Source: Kudoa neothunni
Lineage: Eukaryota; Cnidaria
Length of the DNA stretch: 64,000 bases
Direction: 5' to 3'
Assembly (NCBI GenBank): GCA_964304625.1
Contig: OZ199839.1
Span: 6,882,001 to 6,946,000 of the forward strand
Shown here: positions 47,128 to 59,019 of the stretch, one piece after another
Numbering within the stretch: position 1 is the stretch's first letter
Layout of the letters: each line of letters opens with the position of its first letter
Notes under the pieces: generated by a model
What the model saw: only the letters and a program-made list of their open reading frames with translations
The model's database searches: none
What the model was told of the DNA's origin: nothing
Position numbers and translations under genes: made by a program

Positions 47128-47730
47128 TGTCCTCCGATAGTTCGGCCGCGATTATACTTGCGTTTCCTGAATTTTGATTCGTCTATTTCGACGATTTCAC
47201 TAGGACCTAATGAAATATTAATTATGAGTAGAAAATATACTTACCCCCAATCTTTTGGGAATCCATTTGGAGAATATCTCCACATAGGAACCTAAATTCT
47301 TTTTTCCAGTCCACAAGTGTGTTTAAGGAGGAAATCCCTAAATCAGATATTATGAATTTATTCCTACATTCGTGGATCCAGTAATAAATAATAAGATCGT
47401 CTAAAACTATTATTCATAATGTAGAGTAAATTAGAATACTTTAATTATTAACTTTGAAAATTCGAAAATAGAATTTTTACGAAGAGGAATAAATTTTCGA
47501 CATTTTTTATTGTTACATCAAGCAAATTTATCTAGAATCATTTTTGTTTCTTTCACCAGCTTCACGGTACCGGTTTTACATTTGATACATACACCGACTC
47601 TATCTTTTAACAAATTATAATTTTTTAAAAACTCTACAAGTTTGTCTTTGTTCGAGCACAACTTATATATTTTGTTTGTGTTGAAAATTTTCACCATTTC
47701 AAACTTTAAACCACATAAGTTACCAATCAT
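47128..47730 (-). pseudogene. Merlin (IS1016/ISXO2-like) transposase relic
   Basis: Reading on the minus strand: LVEFLKNYNLLKDRVGVCIKC, a zinc-ribbon-like N-terminus, then KFA, a TGA where Merlin proteins have W, then CNNKKCRKFIPLRKNSIF and EFSKLIIK. After a short gap come LDDLIIYYWIHECRNKF and GISSLNTLVDWKKEFRFLCG. Next are QKIGG and, after a 42-nt GTAAGT..TTAG intron-like gap, PSEIVEIDESKFRKRKYNRG and RTIGGQW. VEIDESKF is the first catalytic aspartate block. The rest of the core is missing past the SINE. A domesticated gene is possible but the TGA and a frame change argue against it. Confidence 0.75.
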
Positions 47731-49057
47731 GTTGCAGTTCGATTGATTTCTTGTTTCTGAATTGAAACTTTTTCTTGAATATATTATTCCGCAATATAAT
47801 AAATTGGCTCTAGTAATTCCATAATTTATATAGTAATGTTTTTAAGAAGTTTTTCTCTTTTTAGTACTCATTTACTTTTATTAAATTAATTAACTAAGAA
47901 ATTTAAAGGTTCTATGCTTTAAATTTGTTGCAGGTGTTGATATGAATAAAAGTTTAAATGCTTTTAATCAATTATTAACCTTATTATTATAATTAAGTAA
48001 TTTTAACTTTGAAATATAAATATTATTTCTTTCGTGCCGTTATCAACTCATATATTAATAATCACATCAAATATAATTCTCGTAAAATTATTAATCGGAG
48101 ATAAATGGCATAAATATGACGAAATGTGTATTATAATTAATTACCTATGATTTTGTAATATAAATTCTAATAATATATACTTATAAATCTAAGTACGATT
48201 ATGATAAATCTCATATTATTCTTGTTGAAATTATAATAATTCTGACTTGCAATCGCATTATAATTTAATGGTTTCGTATTTAAACAACATTTGGGTATTG
48301 TTAATTTGTAAAAACCATGTTTTAATTCTTAGAATTAATGATTTATGATTGGTGATTAGAATCTTTGAGGATTTCGACATCTGCATTGACGACATGTAAC
48401 TCTGAAAAAATTTCTAAAACTAAAATAGCCGTGCAAATATTTTTTGAAACATAAAAGAATGCGCTAGCTGCCGAATATCCGGAGATTTCTCGCTTTAGAA
48501 CGAAACTGTTTGACGCGTGCGCAGCAGGGTACCATCGATTCTGATATGGAGGGGTTATTGAAAATTAGAATGTTAATAATATCAATTTTTAAATTACTCG
48601 TATATTTAGACGAGAAAATAAATTTTATTTTTATTATAAAGAAAGATTTATTAAAAAATTATACATTATAAAAAATGGAGTGAACCTGAAATATAATTAC
48701 TGTTTTGTGTTATATCGACTTAATTTCTATCATTAGTGAAAAAATTATATAATTTTGTTCTATATTTAAACTATCTTTATAATTTATAAAATTCTTCTGT
48801 TAAGTGAGTCACGAAAAAGATTTTACATATTTAGAGTGAATGAGTGAACACGTTCGAGAAACTTTTCAAGAATACTCAGAGTAAATTATATTACTTTTTC
48901 AATATATTTAAATATTGTTAGCGTTAAATCATAGATCAGAACTACTAAAAGTTGATGCATGTAATTTTCAAGTTATGTTAAAAAATAATTAACTAAATTA
49001 ATAAAATTCAACCACTGTAAAGACAATCAAGACATAATATTAAACGAAAAATATATA
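47731..49057. other. Intergenic AT-rich DNA
   Basis: No gene seen. From about 48860 onward it aligns with 40867-41090 upstream of gene D, so it is part of the distant shared flank of genes D and E. Confidence 0.5.
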
Positions 49058-49952
49058 CAGTTGTGCAGGAATATTACGCACTTTTTTGGGACAAAGAATC
49101 GAGTACGTAATAACCCTGCAATACTTAGTGTCCATGCTTTGGTGCAAGCACAAGTGGGGGGAAATTTGGTAGATGCGCGTTCATTTTTTCTGTTTTTTGT
49201 ATTCTCTCGTTGCACTAATAATAACGTTAATAGAGAGATGTGACAAATTTTCGTAATAATTTTTTTATTGTTCACAGAGTATTTCAAAATAAATAAGGTA
49301 GAATTATTTTTTTCAACTAGAAATTTGTTATTTCTCTTGTTTTAAGCGAAGTTTATTTTATTTTTCAAAAGGAAAAATTTAAATTTGTAATGTGATTAAG
49401 CATTTCGATGTGATGTATTTTGAATAATTACTTTACATCCATTAGATTTTCCATTTAATTTGTTCATTTTTAGACTAACTCTCGAAGCAAACTCATGGAA
49501 CAATCCTCGACCGACAGTTATAGGAGTGTTGTCTTTCATGTCGTCCTTTACGCCATTGGCTAATTTATTTTCGTATTATATTGTACCCTCTGGATAGCTT
49601 TATATTTCTCGTTCTTGAAAGTTCGATCCATTCATTCTTATATCGAGTAGTTTGAACTTTATTAAAGAGTTTTGCGATAAAATCTTTAATCACATGAAAT
49701 AGCGACTGAAAATATTTTAGATTTTATTGATACAATTGTATTCAATGTGGTGACTGGTCTAAGGTTGGAGCGCCTAACAATATTCGTTTTAGAGCCACTC
49801 TTAGTTCCTAGTTTTTCCGAGTATTTAACAATCTACACGTTTTCTTCAATTACGCGATAATTTTTCTTACTAAGTACCAACCATGCCAATTTAATCAAAC
49901 AACAGATTTGGGGTGCGCAATAACCGAGCTACGTAATAACCCTGCTCTACTG
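49058..49952. mobile_element. pogo-type MITE upstream of gene E
   Basis: Ends CAGTTGTGCAGGAATATTAC and the complement of CAGTAGAGCAGGGTTATTAC are flanked by TA. The length is 895 bp with no transposase motif. The homologous position upstream of gene D lacks it. A second copy is at 59020-59895. Confidence 0.82.
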
Positions 49953-50240
49953 TATATGTCTAGAAATGATGAATAATTTTCCATTACATATTATGAATAA
50001 TGGTGCTCTCATTTTTATTGGTTATTTAGAAAGAGGTATTATATCAAATAAAATATTATTCACATAAATAAATATAATATTTATATTTATTAAAATTGTT
50101 CTAATAATAATAATAGTGCTACTATAATACGCCATAAAATTCGTAATGAACAATCGTAGACAATCAAAAAAATTCTCCTTTTCGTTTGAATTAACTATTA
50201 TCATATAAACAACCATTCATAAATAATGAATAATCGATCC

Positions 50241-50260
50241 GATTAATAAATTATGATTCA
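50241..50260 (+). promoter_or_regulatory. Conserved promoter-like motif of Kunitz gene E
   Basis: Identical to the motif of genes B and D and exactly 101 nt upstream of the ATG at 50342. Confidence 0.6.
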
Positions 50261-50341
50261 TCGAAGTATTATACATAATTTAAGGAATAAAATTCGTATT
50301 TAATATCTATCATTAACGACTGTTTTATATTAATTTGTTTG

Positions 50342-51725
50342 ATGTTGGTGTTTTCATCATTTTCCTTGTTCATAACAATTGTTACAGCAGGTAATTCACT
50401 CAATTCGTTGTATAAATAATTACTTATTGTATCAAGAGAGAGCTTTGCCTTCTTACGAGAAAGATGAAGGTCAAGCACCAGCTTGGTTGACGGATGAAGC
50501 TGCAAGAGCAAAGGCTGCTGTCGAGAGATGGTATATCGACAAAGCTGACGCCACATGCAAACCTTTTACCTATCTTGGATCTCTCGGAAATTTTAACAAT
50601 TTTGTATCGAGGGCAGCTTGCAACGGGCATCGTATATTGTGTTTAATTAATATAAGCGTTTAATATTTAAATAGTAAAATTTAAACCAGAAGAACAAGCT
50701 GATGCATGCGAGTTAACCAATAATGTAGGAAGTTGTGAGTTAACTGGCGAAAAAATGCTGACAAGATGGTACTTCACCAAAAGTGATGTTGGCGGTAAGA
50801 CGAACTCTTGTCACAGCTTCAAATACAGTGGTTGTGGTGGAAACGCAAACAATTTCGAATCGAAAAAAGAGTGTGAACAAGCTTGCCAAAGTAATTCTCT
50901 CATTATTTCATGCAGAGCTTAAAATAAATCAGTATGATAAATATTATTTTTTAATTTTGTTGACAGATACAAAAAATGGAAAGATAGCAAATGAAAGCGA
51001 CCCTACCAAACTGACTGCAACTCCAAATGAATTTGATTGCAAATTTGTGCCTGAAGTTAAAACTGACCAACCCAAAATGGGAATAGTTCCTCACAAAGAA
51101 GGAAATAGATGCGTTTATGCCGCTGTTGGAACGGCTGCCGAAAGGGGATTTTTTGATGATTTACCAAACTGTGTCAAGACTTGCATTAGTATATAATTCA
51201 CTGTAGTAAATAGTCTATTTATCTCAAATAGAAAAGAAAGTTGCAGCTTGCAATGCTAACGGCCCATATCAAGTTGATCCACAAACAGAAAAATACGCAA
51301 GTGCGGTCAACGAATATTTTTATTTCAATAAAACTCTTGCATTATGTCTGCCCTTTTTGTCAAAGGCACCAACTGATAATAACCCAAAAATTGACGATGG
51401 TGCATTGAACATATTTAGCTCTGTTGAGTTGTGTTCAAGTTTCTGCCCTGCAAGTATTAATTAAATTTAAAATAGTGTGTATAATATTAATTTAGCTGCT
51501 CATGTTGGTCAATTAACGGCGGTTGAAGCCTGTAAACTACCAAAAACTGGAGAATCAAGTGAAAGCGATAAGTACCACCTTGCTAGATATTATTACACCC
51601 ACTCCGGGACTAGTGGGACATGCGCAGCGTTTAAATTTAATGGAGAAGACATGAACCTGAATAACTTCAAAACTGAAGCTGATTGCCAAAAAATTTGCAA
51701 GGAACCTCTAGACGGTTCAAATTAA
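50342..51725 (+). CDS. Secreted five-domain Kunitz-type protein, gene E (mosaic)
   Basis: Exons: 50342-50390, 50437-50631, 50675-50890, 50967-51188, 51232-51453 and 51496-51725; all introns phase 1; 377 residues. Signal peptide and domains 1 and 2 are the same protein sequence as gene D, with glutamate at P1 of domain 2. Within exon 4 it changes to the gene F type (FVPEVKTDQPKMGIVPHK). Domains 4 and 5 have their own loop sequences (DPQTEKYASAVN and GESSESDKYHLARYYYTH). Domains 3 to 5 lack C14/C38. Confidence 0.92.
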
Positions 51726-54312
51726 TTACCAGGATCACATCTCAGCGAAAAAACATAAGGAGAATTTTTATTATTTAGATATAAGAATATTTTAGTATTC
51801 CATTATTATGTGAATATATTATCTGCTTAAAACCATTAAACCATTCACATACTAATGTTTAAATAACATTCATAGCAGAATTATCAGCCAGGATTTATTT
51901 GTCGTATAGCACACATTTACGAATATTCATCGTGGAGCTGTTATAATTTTGATATGAATCCATTAAGTATCGATTTCTAAATTTTTGACAAGTTTATTTT
52001 AAACGATTATTTTGAAAAAATCTAATTACTTTTCCAACAGTCTAATGGAATCCCTCGTATATCTTTACACAGTAAGAAACTAATTTCACGTAATCCTCTC
52101 GGGATCAAGAAATGCCTCAAATCGGTCACATCCAGGACTGCCACCGGGGTTTTAGAAAAACCCAAATTCGGCAAAAAGCGCTAATTTAAAGTGAAACAAA
52201 AAATAGAATCATATCTATTAAACTTTTTAATCTTCCGATCCTGTAATTACGTCTACAGATATTAAATTTAAATGTATCCTCGTATTATTGCAATTTATTG
52301 GCGCGAACACTCACTCATACTTAATGTCTAATATAGATCAATACGCTCATAATTAATTCATTCATAGTTCAAGATATATTTTGAAATAACGTTTAAAATT
52401 TCTAATAATGTGCGACAACGTTAACTGAACAATTGTGCAATCGTGTCACGTTAAACAATCTAAAGCGCTTTCCTTCAATATCGTAAATATTTAAACCCTG
52501 TGCGATATAATCGGAATATTATACGTTATTAAAAATATAAATATTAATGTTTCACATAATAAAATTTGTATTATTATTCAATGTTTACGGATTTGGATCT
52601 GAAACAGTATAGGTGCCCCTAATCCGCCATACGCGTTAATCGTATTATCCAGGGCTTCCCTAGAGGGTGCGAGAAACGGTTCTAGGGGTGCGGATAACGA
52701 GTTTCGGTGTACCTAGATCATTTAAGCGATTATAATTACGAAATATTAAAGTAATGAAATGTTTGGTGTCAGAAATTTTAAAGATGTCACCTAAAAAGAA
52801 TCTTTATGTGAACGAAACATAACACCCAATTTTTCGCTAATAATTTTTTAAATATAAAAAATTCTGAAAATCTAAAATTACGCAATTAAAAACAATGTCC
52901 CAACATATACATTATGTCAGATCGAAGTAAGTCGGTTGGACTCTAATCTTAATTATGACAGTCAAAATGTGTCGACTACATCTCGCTTAATCGCGTTGCG
53001 TTAACCATTTTTTAGTTTTTTGGTGAATTTTTATTTACTAGTAAAGTAAAAATTCGCATTACAACAATATTAAATTCAGTTTAAATTATTTTATTTATAT
53101 GCTGAGATACCATATTTTGAAATCGTTAATATTGGATTGAAATATCATTCATCAACCCAGTTGATGATACATTCTTAAATTAATTATTCAATGTGATCTT
53201 CAAAGGTTTTTATTTTCATGATTTAAAAGAAATCTTATCAAATAGTATTAAGAATGCAGAAATTAACCCAAATTCAATTCATGATATAAATTAATGCACT
53301 AAAACATTTAAAAAATATATTGTTTACATATATGTAATACCGATAAGTACAATATTTAGCATTTTTTTACTTTGGAATTATTACCCACAAAATCAAATCT
53401 AAAAGGTTCAGAAAATGTAGTTTCATTTTTTCCCCAACATGCATAAAATTAATAAGCATAAAAATAATTAATCACATAATTTTAAAAAAATAATTGGACA
53501 AATTTGTTAGAAAAAATACGTATAATTTGTTTATGTTTGGACAAAACAGCCCAAAATTATTTATAAACTAAAACAATGTTTATACTTACAAAAACAGCTT
53601 ACAACCGATATTTAATTAAATATGACTATTAAAAAGGCATTTTTCTTCATAATATAGGATGATTTCAAAATATGAGTTCTGATAGTTCATTTAAGCATGG
53701 AACTAATCAACAAAATTATACTAGAACATTCAGAATAAATAAATTGGATCGTAAGAAAAATAAATAAAACATCGAAGAACGAACATAATGGAGATAACAT
53801 TTGCTCCAAATCTCTTTTTGTTACAATCTATAAATTTAGAAGTGACTTTTGTGGTGCTACTTTAGAGTCCATAATTTCTTGTTTTAAAAAACTAATATGA
53901 AAAAAAGAAAAGTTTGATTAGTGAAGATGTTCTTTAGATGCCACAATCTTCATCATTACACTGTCAATTAGATAATAAAATTCCCAAATCTTGCAAGATT
54001 TGCATGCTTTTGAGTAAAATTAGATGATATGAAAAATTTATTACTGAAGTCTCGTTAGCTGAATATCGTCACCCACAAATAAACAAACAAACAAATCCCA
54101 TAATAAAACCCAAAATAACTAGTGAAGTTATCAATGTTAATTAAATAGTAATAGATTGTGAACTAACTTTTGATAATTTGTATACTTTCTCGAATCGTAA
54201 ATGAGTTAACCGATTCAAAAAGAAGAAAATATTTAATGTAAACATATTTTAAAATAAAGGATAAATACTAATTCTATCCCTACCTATTTTTAATCCTAAA
54301 CTTTATTCCAAT
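51726..54312. other. Intergenic DNA with a Tigger end relic and a hairpin-rich patch
   Basis: The first roughly 200 bases are the conserved 3' flank of the Kunitz genes. At 52070 CAGTAAGAAACTAATTTCAC then GTAATCCTCTCGGGA resembles the end of the Tigger at 11040. At 52610-52715 there is a short GC-richer patch with several small inverted repeats. Nothing else is recognised. Confidence 0.45.
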
Positions 54313-55990
54313 ATGACAAGCCACCAAAAAGTTAGGAAATGGAAGGATGAATATGCCAAATACGGTTTTACCAAAAAACTCGACGATGGTGTTGAAAAAC
54401 CACAATGCGTTCTTTGTAATGTCGTTTATTCAAATTCCAACTTGAAGCCATCAAAGTTGCTCCAACATTTTGAGAACAAACATGGTGGTAAAACACATAT
54501 AGGAAACGATATCCAGTAATTAAAAGTGAAAAGAGCGCGTTATGACTTAAAGGAACACTCCCTAAATTAGGTTTCATTTCCCTAGATAAATCCTTGCTTC
54601 TTGCTTCATTCAAAATGGCTTATGAAGTAGCAACAACGAAAACCCCCACAATATTGCAGAGATGTTGATAAAACTATGCACTTTGGGGGCTGCAAAGATG
54701 GTTTTGGATAAAGAAACAGCACAAAAACTCAAAGGAATACCATTATACAACAATGTTATCCGAAATGAAATTGATGAGATAAGTGCTGATATTCTTGATC
54801 AAATAGTTTCGGATATCAAAGCATCTCCAATGCAAATTTCACTCCAGTTGGATGAATCAATGGATGTCGATAATTGTAGTTAGCTCATCGCTTTCGTAAG
54901 ATATGTGAAGTCGACTTCTATTGAGGAGGACTTTTTATTTTGAAAGGCGTTGAATACAACACCAACTGCAGTGGATATTTTCGAAATAGTTAAAGACTTT
55001 TTTAACACCAACAGAATTCCAATCACAACTATTGGATCTATTTGTACCGACGGGGCATCCATCATGTTAGGAAATAAATCGGGGTTTGTTACTCATATAA
55101 ACTGCCATATTCCGGAAGTGATAATCACTCATTGTATTTTGCATCGCTGAGCTATGATATCAAAAACTTTGCCGATTGGTCTAAAATCAACAATGGATTA
55201 TTGTATCAAAATAATAAATTTCATACACCGAAGAGCTTTAAATCTAAATCACAGAATTTTTAAAGCATTTTGCAATAAAATTAACGATGAAGCTTCTGTT
55301 CTTATCAACCACACAGTAGTAAGATGGTTGTCTCGAGGACGTGTTTTAAGTCGGTTTTTTGACTTAAAATATGAAATCGAGCAATTCTATTGGATCAAAA
55401 GTCGGATCTTGCTAATGTTTTCAAGTTCCAAAATTTCTCAATTATGTTGGCATGTCTCACGTATATCTTTCAACACTTGAACGAATTAAATTATTTGCTT
55501 CAAGGAAAAGATATAAATATTAAAGTGCTTCTTACAAGTTGCGAGCATTTCGCGAAAAGCTAACCTTATGGATTATTAGAGGAAAATATTAAAAATGAAA
55601 ATGTAAACTCCGAAATTTTTCAAATTGAAAGATTCTTTTGACGGCTATTTTTCTACTGGTAGTTTAAATGAATCTGATAGCTGGATTGCCAATCCATTCG
55701 CATTCAACATGGAAAAAATGGAGAACAATAATGACGACAAAGAAAATTTGATCTAATTAAGATCGTGCCAATCAATGAAACTGTTGTTTGAGTCAAGTTT
55801 ACTTCAGCACTTATAGTATCACGTCCTTAATAGTTATCCCGTTTAACGAAAAAAGCGCTGAAGATTTTAGTTCCATTTTCCACCAGGTGGTTATGTGAAT
55901 CGGGGTTTTCTTTCCTTTTACACATAAAAAAATATAGAAGCACGTTAATCATATATAATCCAAATTTCAACTAGTCTTGAAAATAGAGGG
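54313..55990 (+). mobile_element. hAT (ZBED5-like) transposase relic
   Basis: An ATG at 54313 opens MTSHQKVRKWKDEYAKYGF, then a BED-type zinc finger (CVLCNVVYSNSNLKPSKL, H at spacing QHFENKH). Downstream blocks on the + strand read KMAYEVATTKTPT and EMLIKLCTLGAAKMVLD. They continue with ISLQLDESMDVDNCS (first aspartate), TTIGSICTDGASIMLGNKSG, THCILHR and TVVRWLSRGRVLSRFFDL. These are hallmarks of ZBED5/SCAND3-like hAT transposases. Stops interrupt the blocks. Inverted ends were not found, so both borders are approximate. Confidence 0.82.
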
Positions 55991-56965
55991 TGTCAAACCC
56001 AAAATGAATAGTGAAGTCCAGCTTTATATAGTAGATATCAAATCTCAGGTTTATGGACGGAAATAAATTCATGCCACCATAATATTTCATTATTGGCGCT
56101 AAATGAGTGGTTGAGCATAAAAATCATGATATTTTTTAAACCCTAAAATAGAATTTCTTCTTATTTTGTAAATTAATGCTGATTGACCTTACCAATATAT
56201 ATTTCCAGTTATAAATAGGTCAGTTATTCAAACGAAAAGAAAATCTTACTTTAAAAGTGTGACGAAATTGGAACAGTAAACCTTAATGGGTTAAATTAAA
56301 AAACAATTTGGTTTAATAAGGTGATTTTTATGTTCCTATTACTGTAGTAGATGAGCTCTTGGGGCGACCTTTGTGTTTAATTCTAATTGGATGAATTAAT
56401 TCTAAGGCAAATATAAGCCAATAAATATCTTAAGTGAAACCAGGAATCTGATTATTTATAACGATGTCATAATTAAACTTCTGTAATATTGTTATTCTAA
56501 ACAACGTTGACCTCAACACTCTCTTAACTTATATTAGTGTCCATTATGCAAATATTATCATGTTAAAATACCCACGCGTCTTTGCGTATTGTGGATTCAG
56601 AATGTATTTATAAATTGAATATTTGAACAAAAATATGAAAATTTAAACGCAAATGATACAAATAATTGTTTAATAACAGTTATTCGAGTGACAAGATTAT
56701 TTTCATATAATCACGCAACTTCTACTTAATTGACACTATCATATTCTTCAAATTTGAAAAATACTTATATCATATTTATAATGGTATTAAATGTTACTTT
56801 ATGTGAAATAAAACTAAAGGAATGGCTTAATTAACATGTTCGGACCAACAGGCACTGCGTTTTATTAAACATTCCTAACATCTAAAATAATTTTGCTTTG
56901 TATGGTATGAGTCGTATTTAGCGACCCGCACTAATAACCATTCATACGTGTCAATAAATCGATTA
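55991..56965. other. Intergenic AT-rich DNA upstream of gene F
   Basis: No gene or repeat end recognised; the last part is the weakly conserved upstream region of gene F. Confidence 0.5.
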
Positions 56966-56985
56966 GATTAGTAAACTATGAATTA
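56966..56985 (+). promoter_or_regulatory. Promoter-like motif of Kunitz gene F
   Basis: GATTAGTAAACTATGAATTA, a diverged version of the motif of genes B-E, again exactly 101 nt upstream of the ATG at 57067 although the surrounding flank is otherwise diverged. Confidence 0.55.
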
Positions 56986-57066
56986 ATTTGAGTAATGAAT
57001 ATGTCTTAACGATGACAATTCATATTTAATATCATTTATAAACGACTTTTTAAATTATTGTGAATT

Positions 57067-58463
57067 ATGTTAGTGCATTCGTTATTTTCTTTTTTCTTAG
57101 CAATTGTTACTGCTGGTGACTAATTTAATTCGTTATTCATATTTACCTATTTCATAAAGAGAGAGCTTTACCTTCTTATGATAGAGATCCAGGTCAGCCA
57201 CCAGCTTGGTTGACGGATGAAGCTGCAAGAGCAAAGGCTGCTGTCGAGAGATGGTACATTGACAAAGCGGATGCCACTTGCAAACCTTTTACTTATCTTG
57301 GGTCCCTCGGAAATTTCAACAACTTTGTATCAAGATCTGCTTGCAACGAGCATCGTATATTGTGTTAACTTTATTTAAACGTTTAATTCTGAAATAGTAA
57401 AATTCAAACCTGAAGAACAAGCGGGTGCATGTGCGTTAGCAAAGGCAGTTGGGGAATGCGGTTTAACAGGCGATAAAATGTTAAAAAGGTGGTACTTCAA
57501 CAAGAACTCTCTTGAAGGAAAAACGGCTTCTTGTCACAGCTTCGAATACAACGGATGTGGTGGAAACGCGAACAACTTTGAATCCGAGGAAGAATGCAAG
57601 AAAGCTTGCCAAAGTGATTCTCTCATTAATATAGATAATGTTTAAAATAAAATATTAAACAAACAACAAAATTTATGTATATTTATGCTAACAGATAACA
57701 AAAACGGCGGAATGGATCCACAAGCTGCTGCCAACACTATGACAGCAACTCCAAATGAATTTGATTGCAAATTTGTGCCTGAAGTTAAAACTGACCAACC
57801 CAAAATGGGGATAGTTCCTCACAAAGATGGAAATAGATGTGTTTATGCCGCCGTTGGATCGGCTGCCAGTAGGGGATTTTTTGACGAATTACCAACCTGT
57901 GTCAAGACTTGTATAAGTATATAACTCAAAATAATAAATAATTTATTTATCTCAAATAGAAAAGACGGTTGCAGCCTGCAATGCTGAGGGTCCACATCAA
58001 TTTGAAGTTACCGCCGATAATCCTATCACAGAAACATCTGCTGTAACCACATACTACTATTTCAATAAAACCCAAGCATTATGCTTACCCTTCATGTCAA
58101 AAACACGAACTAATGACGACCCTGCAATTGACAATGGTACATTGAATATATTTAGCTCTGTTGAGTTGTGTGCAAGTTTCTGTCCCGCGAGTATGGACGT
58201 AATTCCAAATGAAGTGTAATAATATTCATGTAGCTGGTCACATTGGTCAATTAACCGCCGTGGAAGCCTGTAAACTACCAAAAGTCGGAGAATCGATTAG
58301 CAGTGATAAATATAAAATCAAGAGACATTTTTATAGCCATACTGCAAGTGGTACTAAATGCACAGGGTTTGACTTTAACGGAAAAGACATGAACCTCAAT
58401 AATTTCAAAGATGAAGCAGAATGCCAAGCAATTTGTGAAACCCCATTGACAGGTTCATCTTAA
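57067..58463 (+). CDS. Secreted five-domain Kunitz-type protein, gene F (most diverged copy)
   Basis: Exons: 57067-57115, 57160-57354, 57398-57613, 57695-57916, 57960-58190 and 58234-58463; all introns phase 1; 380 residues. The signal peptide is MLVHSLFSFFLAIVTA. Domain 1 keeps only C30/C51. Domain 2 has six cysteines with glycine at P1 (GECGLTGD). Domain 3 has the FVPEVKTDQPKMG type shared with E. Domain 4 has the longest loop (EVTADNPITETSAVTT), accounting for the extra three residues. Domains 3 to 5 lack C14/C38. Both splice sites of every intron are GT and AG. Confidence 0.92.
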
Positions 58464-59019
58464 TTGTCAAGATTATACTTTAGAGGATAAAAATTCTCTT
58501 TATTTTATTATTTTATCGAAAAAATGATATTTTAATTTTATATTATTAGTATATGAATGTATACTTCTTATATATTTATATCATCATTATAAATAACAAA
58601 ATTATTAGGTAGAAAGTAATATTTTTTAATTTATAACTGTAATGGATTATAATGTTATTTTACTACTTATTAGTCGTTAGTCCTATTAGTATTAAACTAC
58701 GGCTTTCCCTAGGAGTGGGGGACACGTCACGAAGTTAGATCGTTGGTATTGTTACAACATTGTCTCAATATCGCTTTCGCCCTCTATTACAATAACTAAT
58801 CCTTAAACGAACATTAACTATTTTAATAATTTTTCAACCCAATAAAGACAACATATATATTTCAGGTAGCAAAAGCTGGATTCAAAGCAACATGTACCTA
58901 CACATTCGTTAGCAGCGCATATAACATGAAAAGTTGTGAATAAAATTAGAACCTAACTAAAAAAATTCAATAAACATAAAAAATGTTTTTAACCCTCTAA
59001 CGATCCAAAAAAACATATA
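58464..59019. other. 3' flank of gene F
   Basis: AT-rich; the conserved 3' flank seen in A-E is barely recognisable here. No gene seen. Confidence 0.5.

Noticed and set aside
49061-49287. Open frames on both strands within the pogo-type MITE
   Set aside because: They lie inside a non-coding MITE repeated at 59020 and carry no domain motif.
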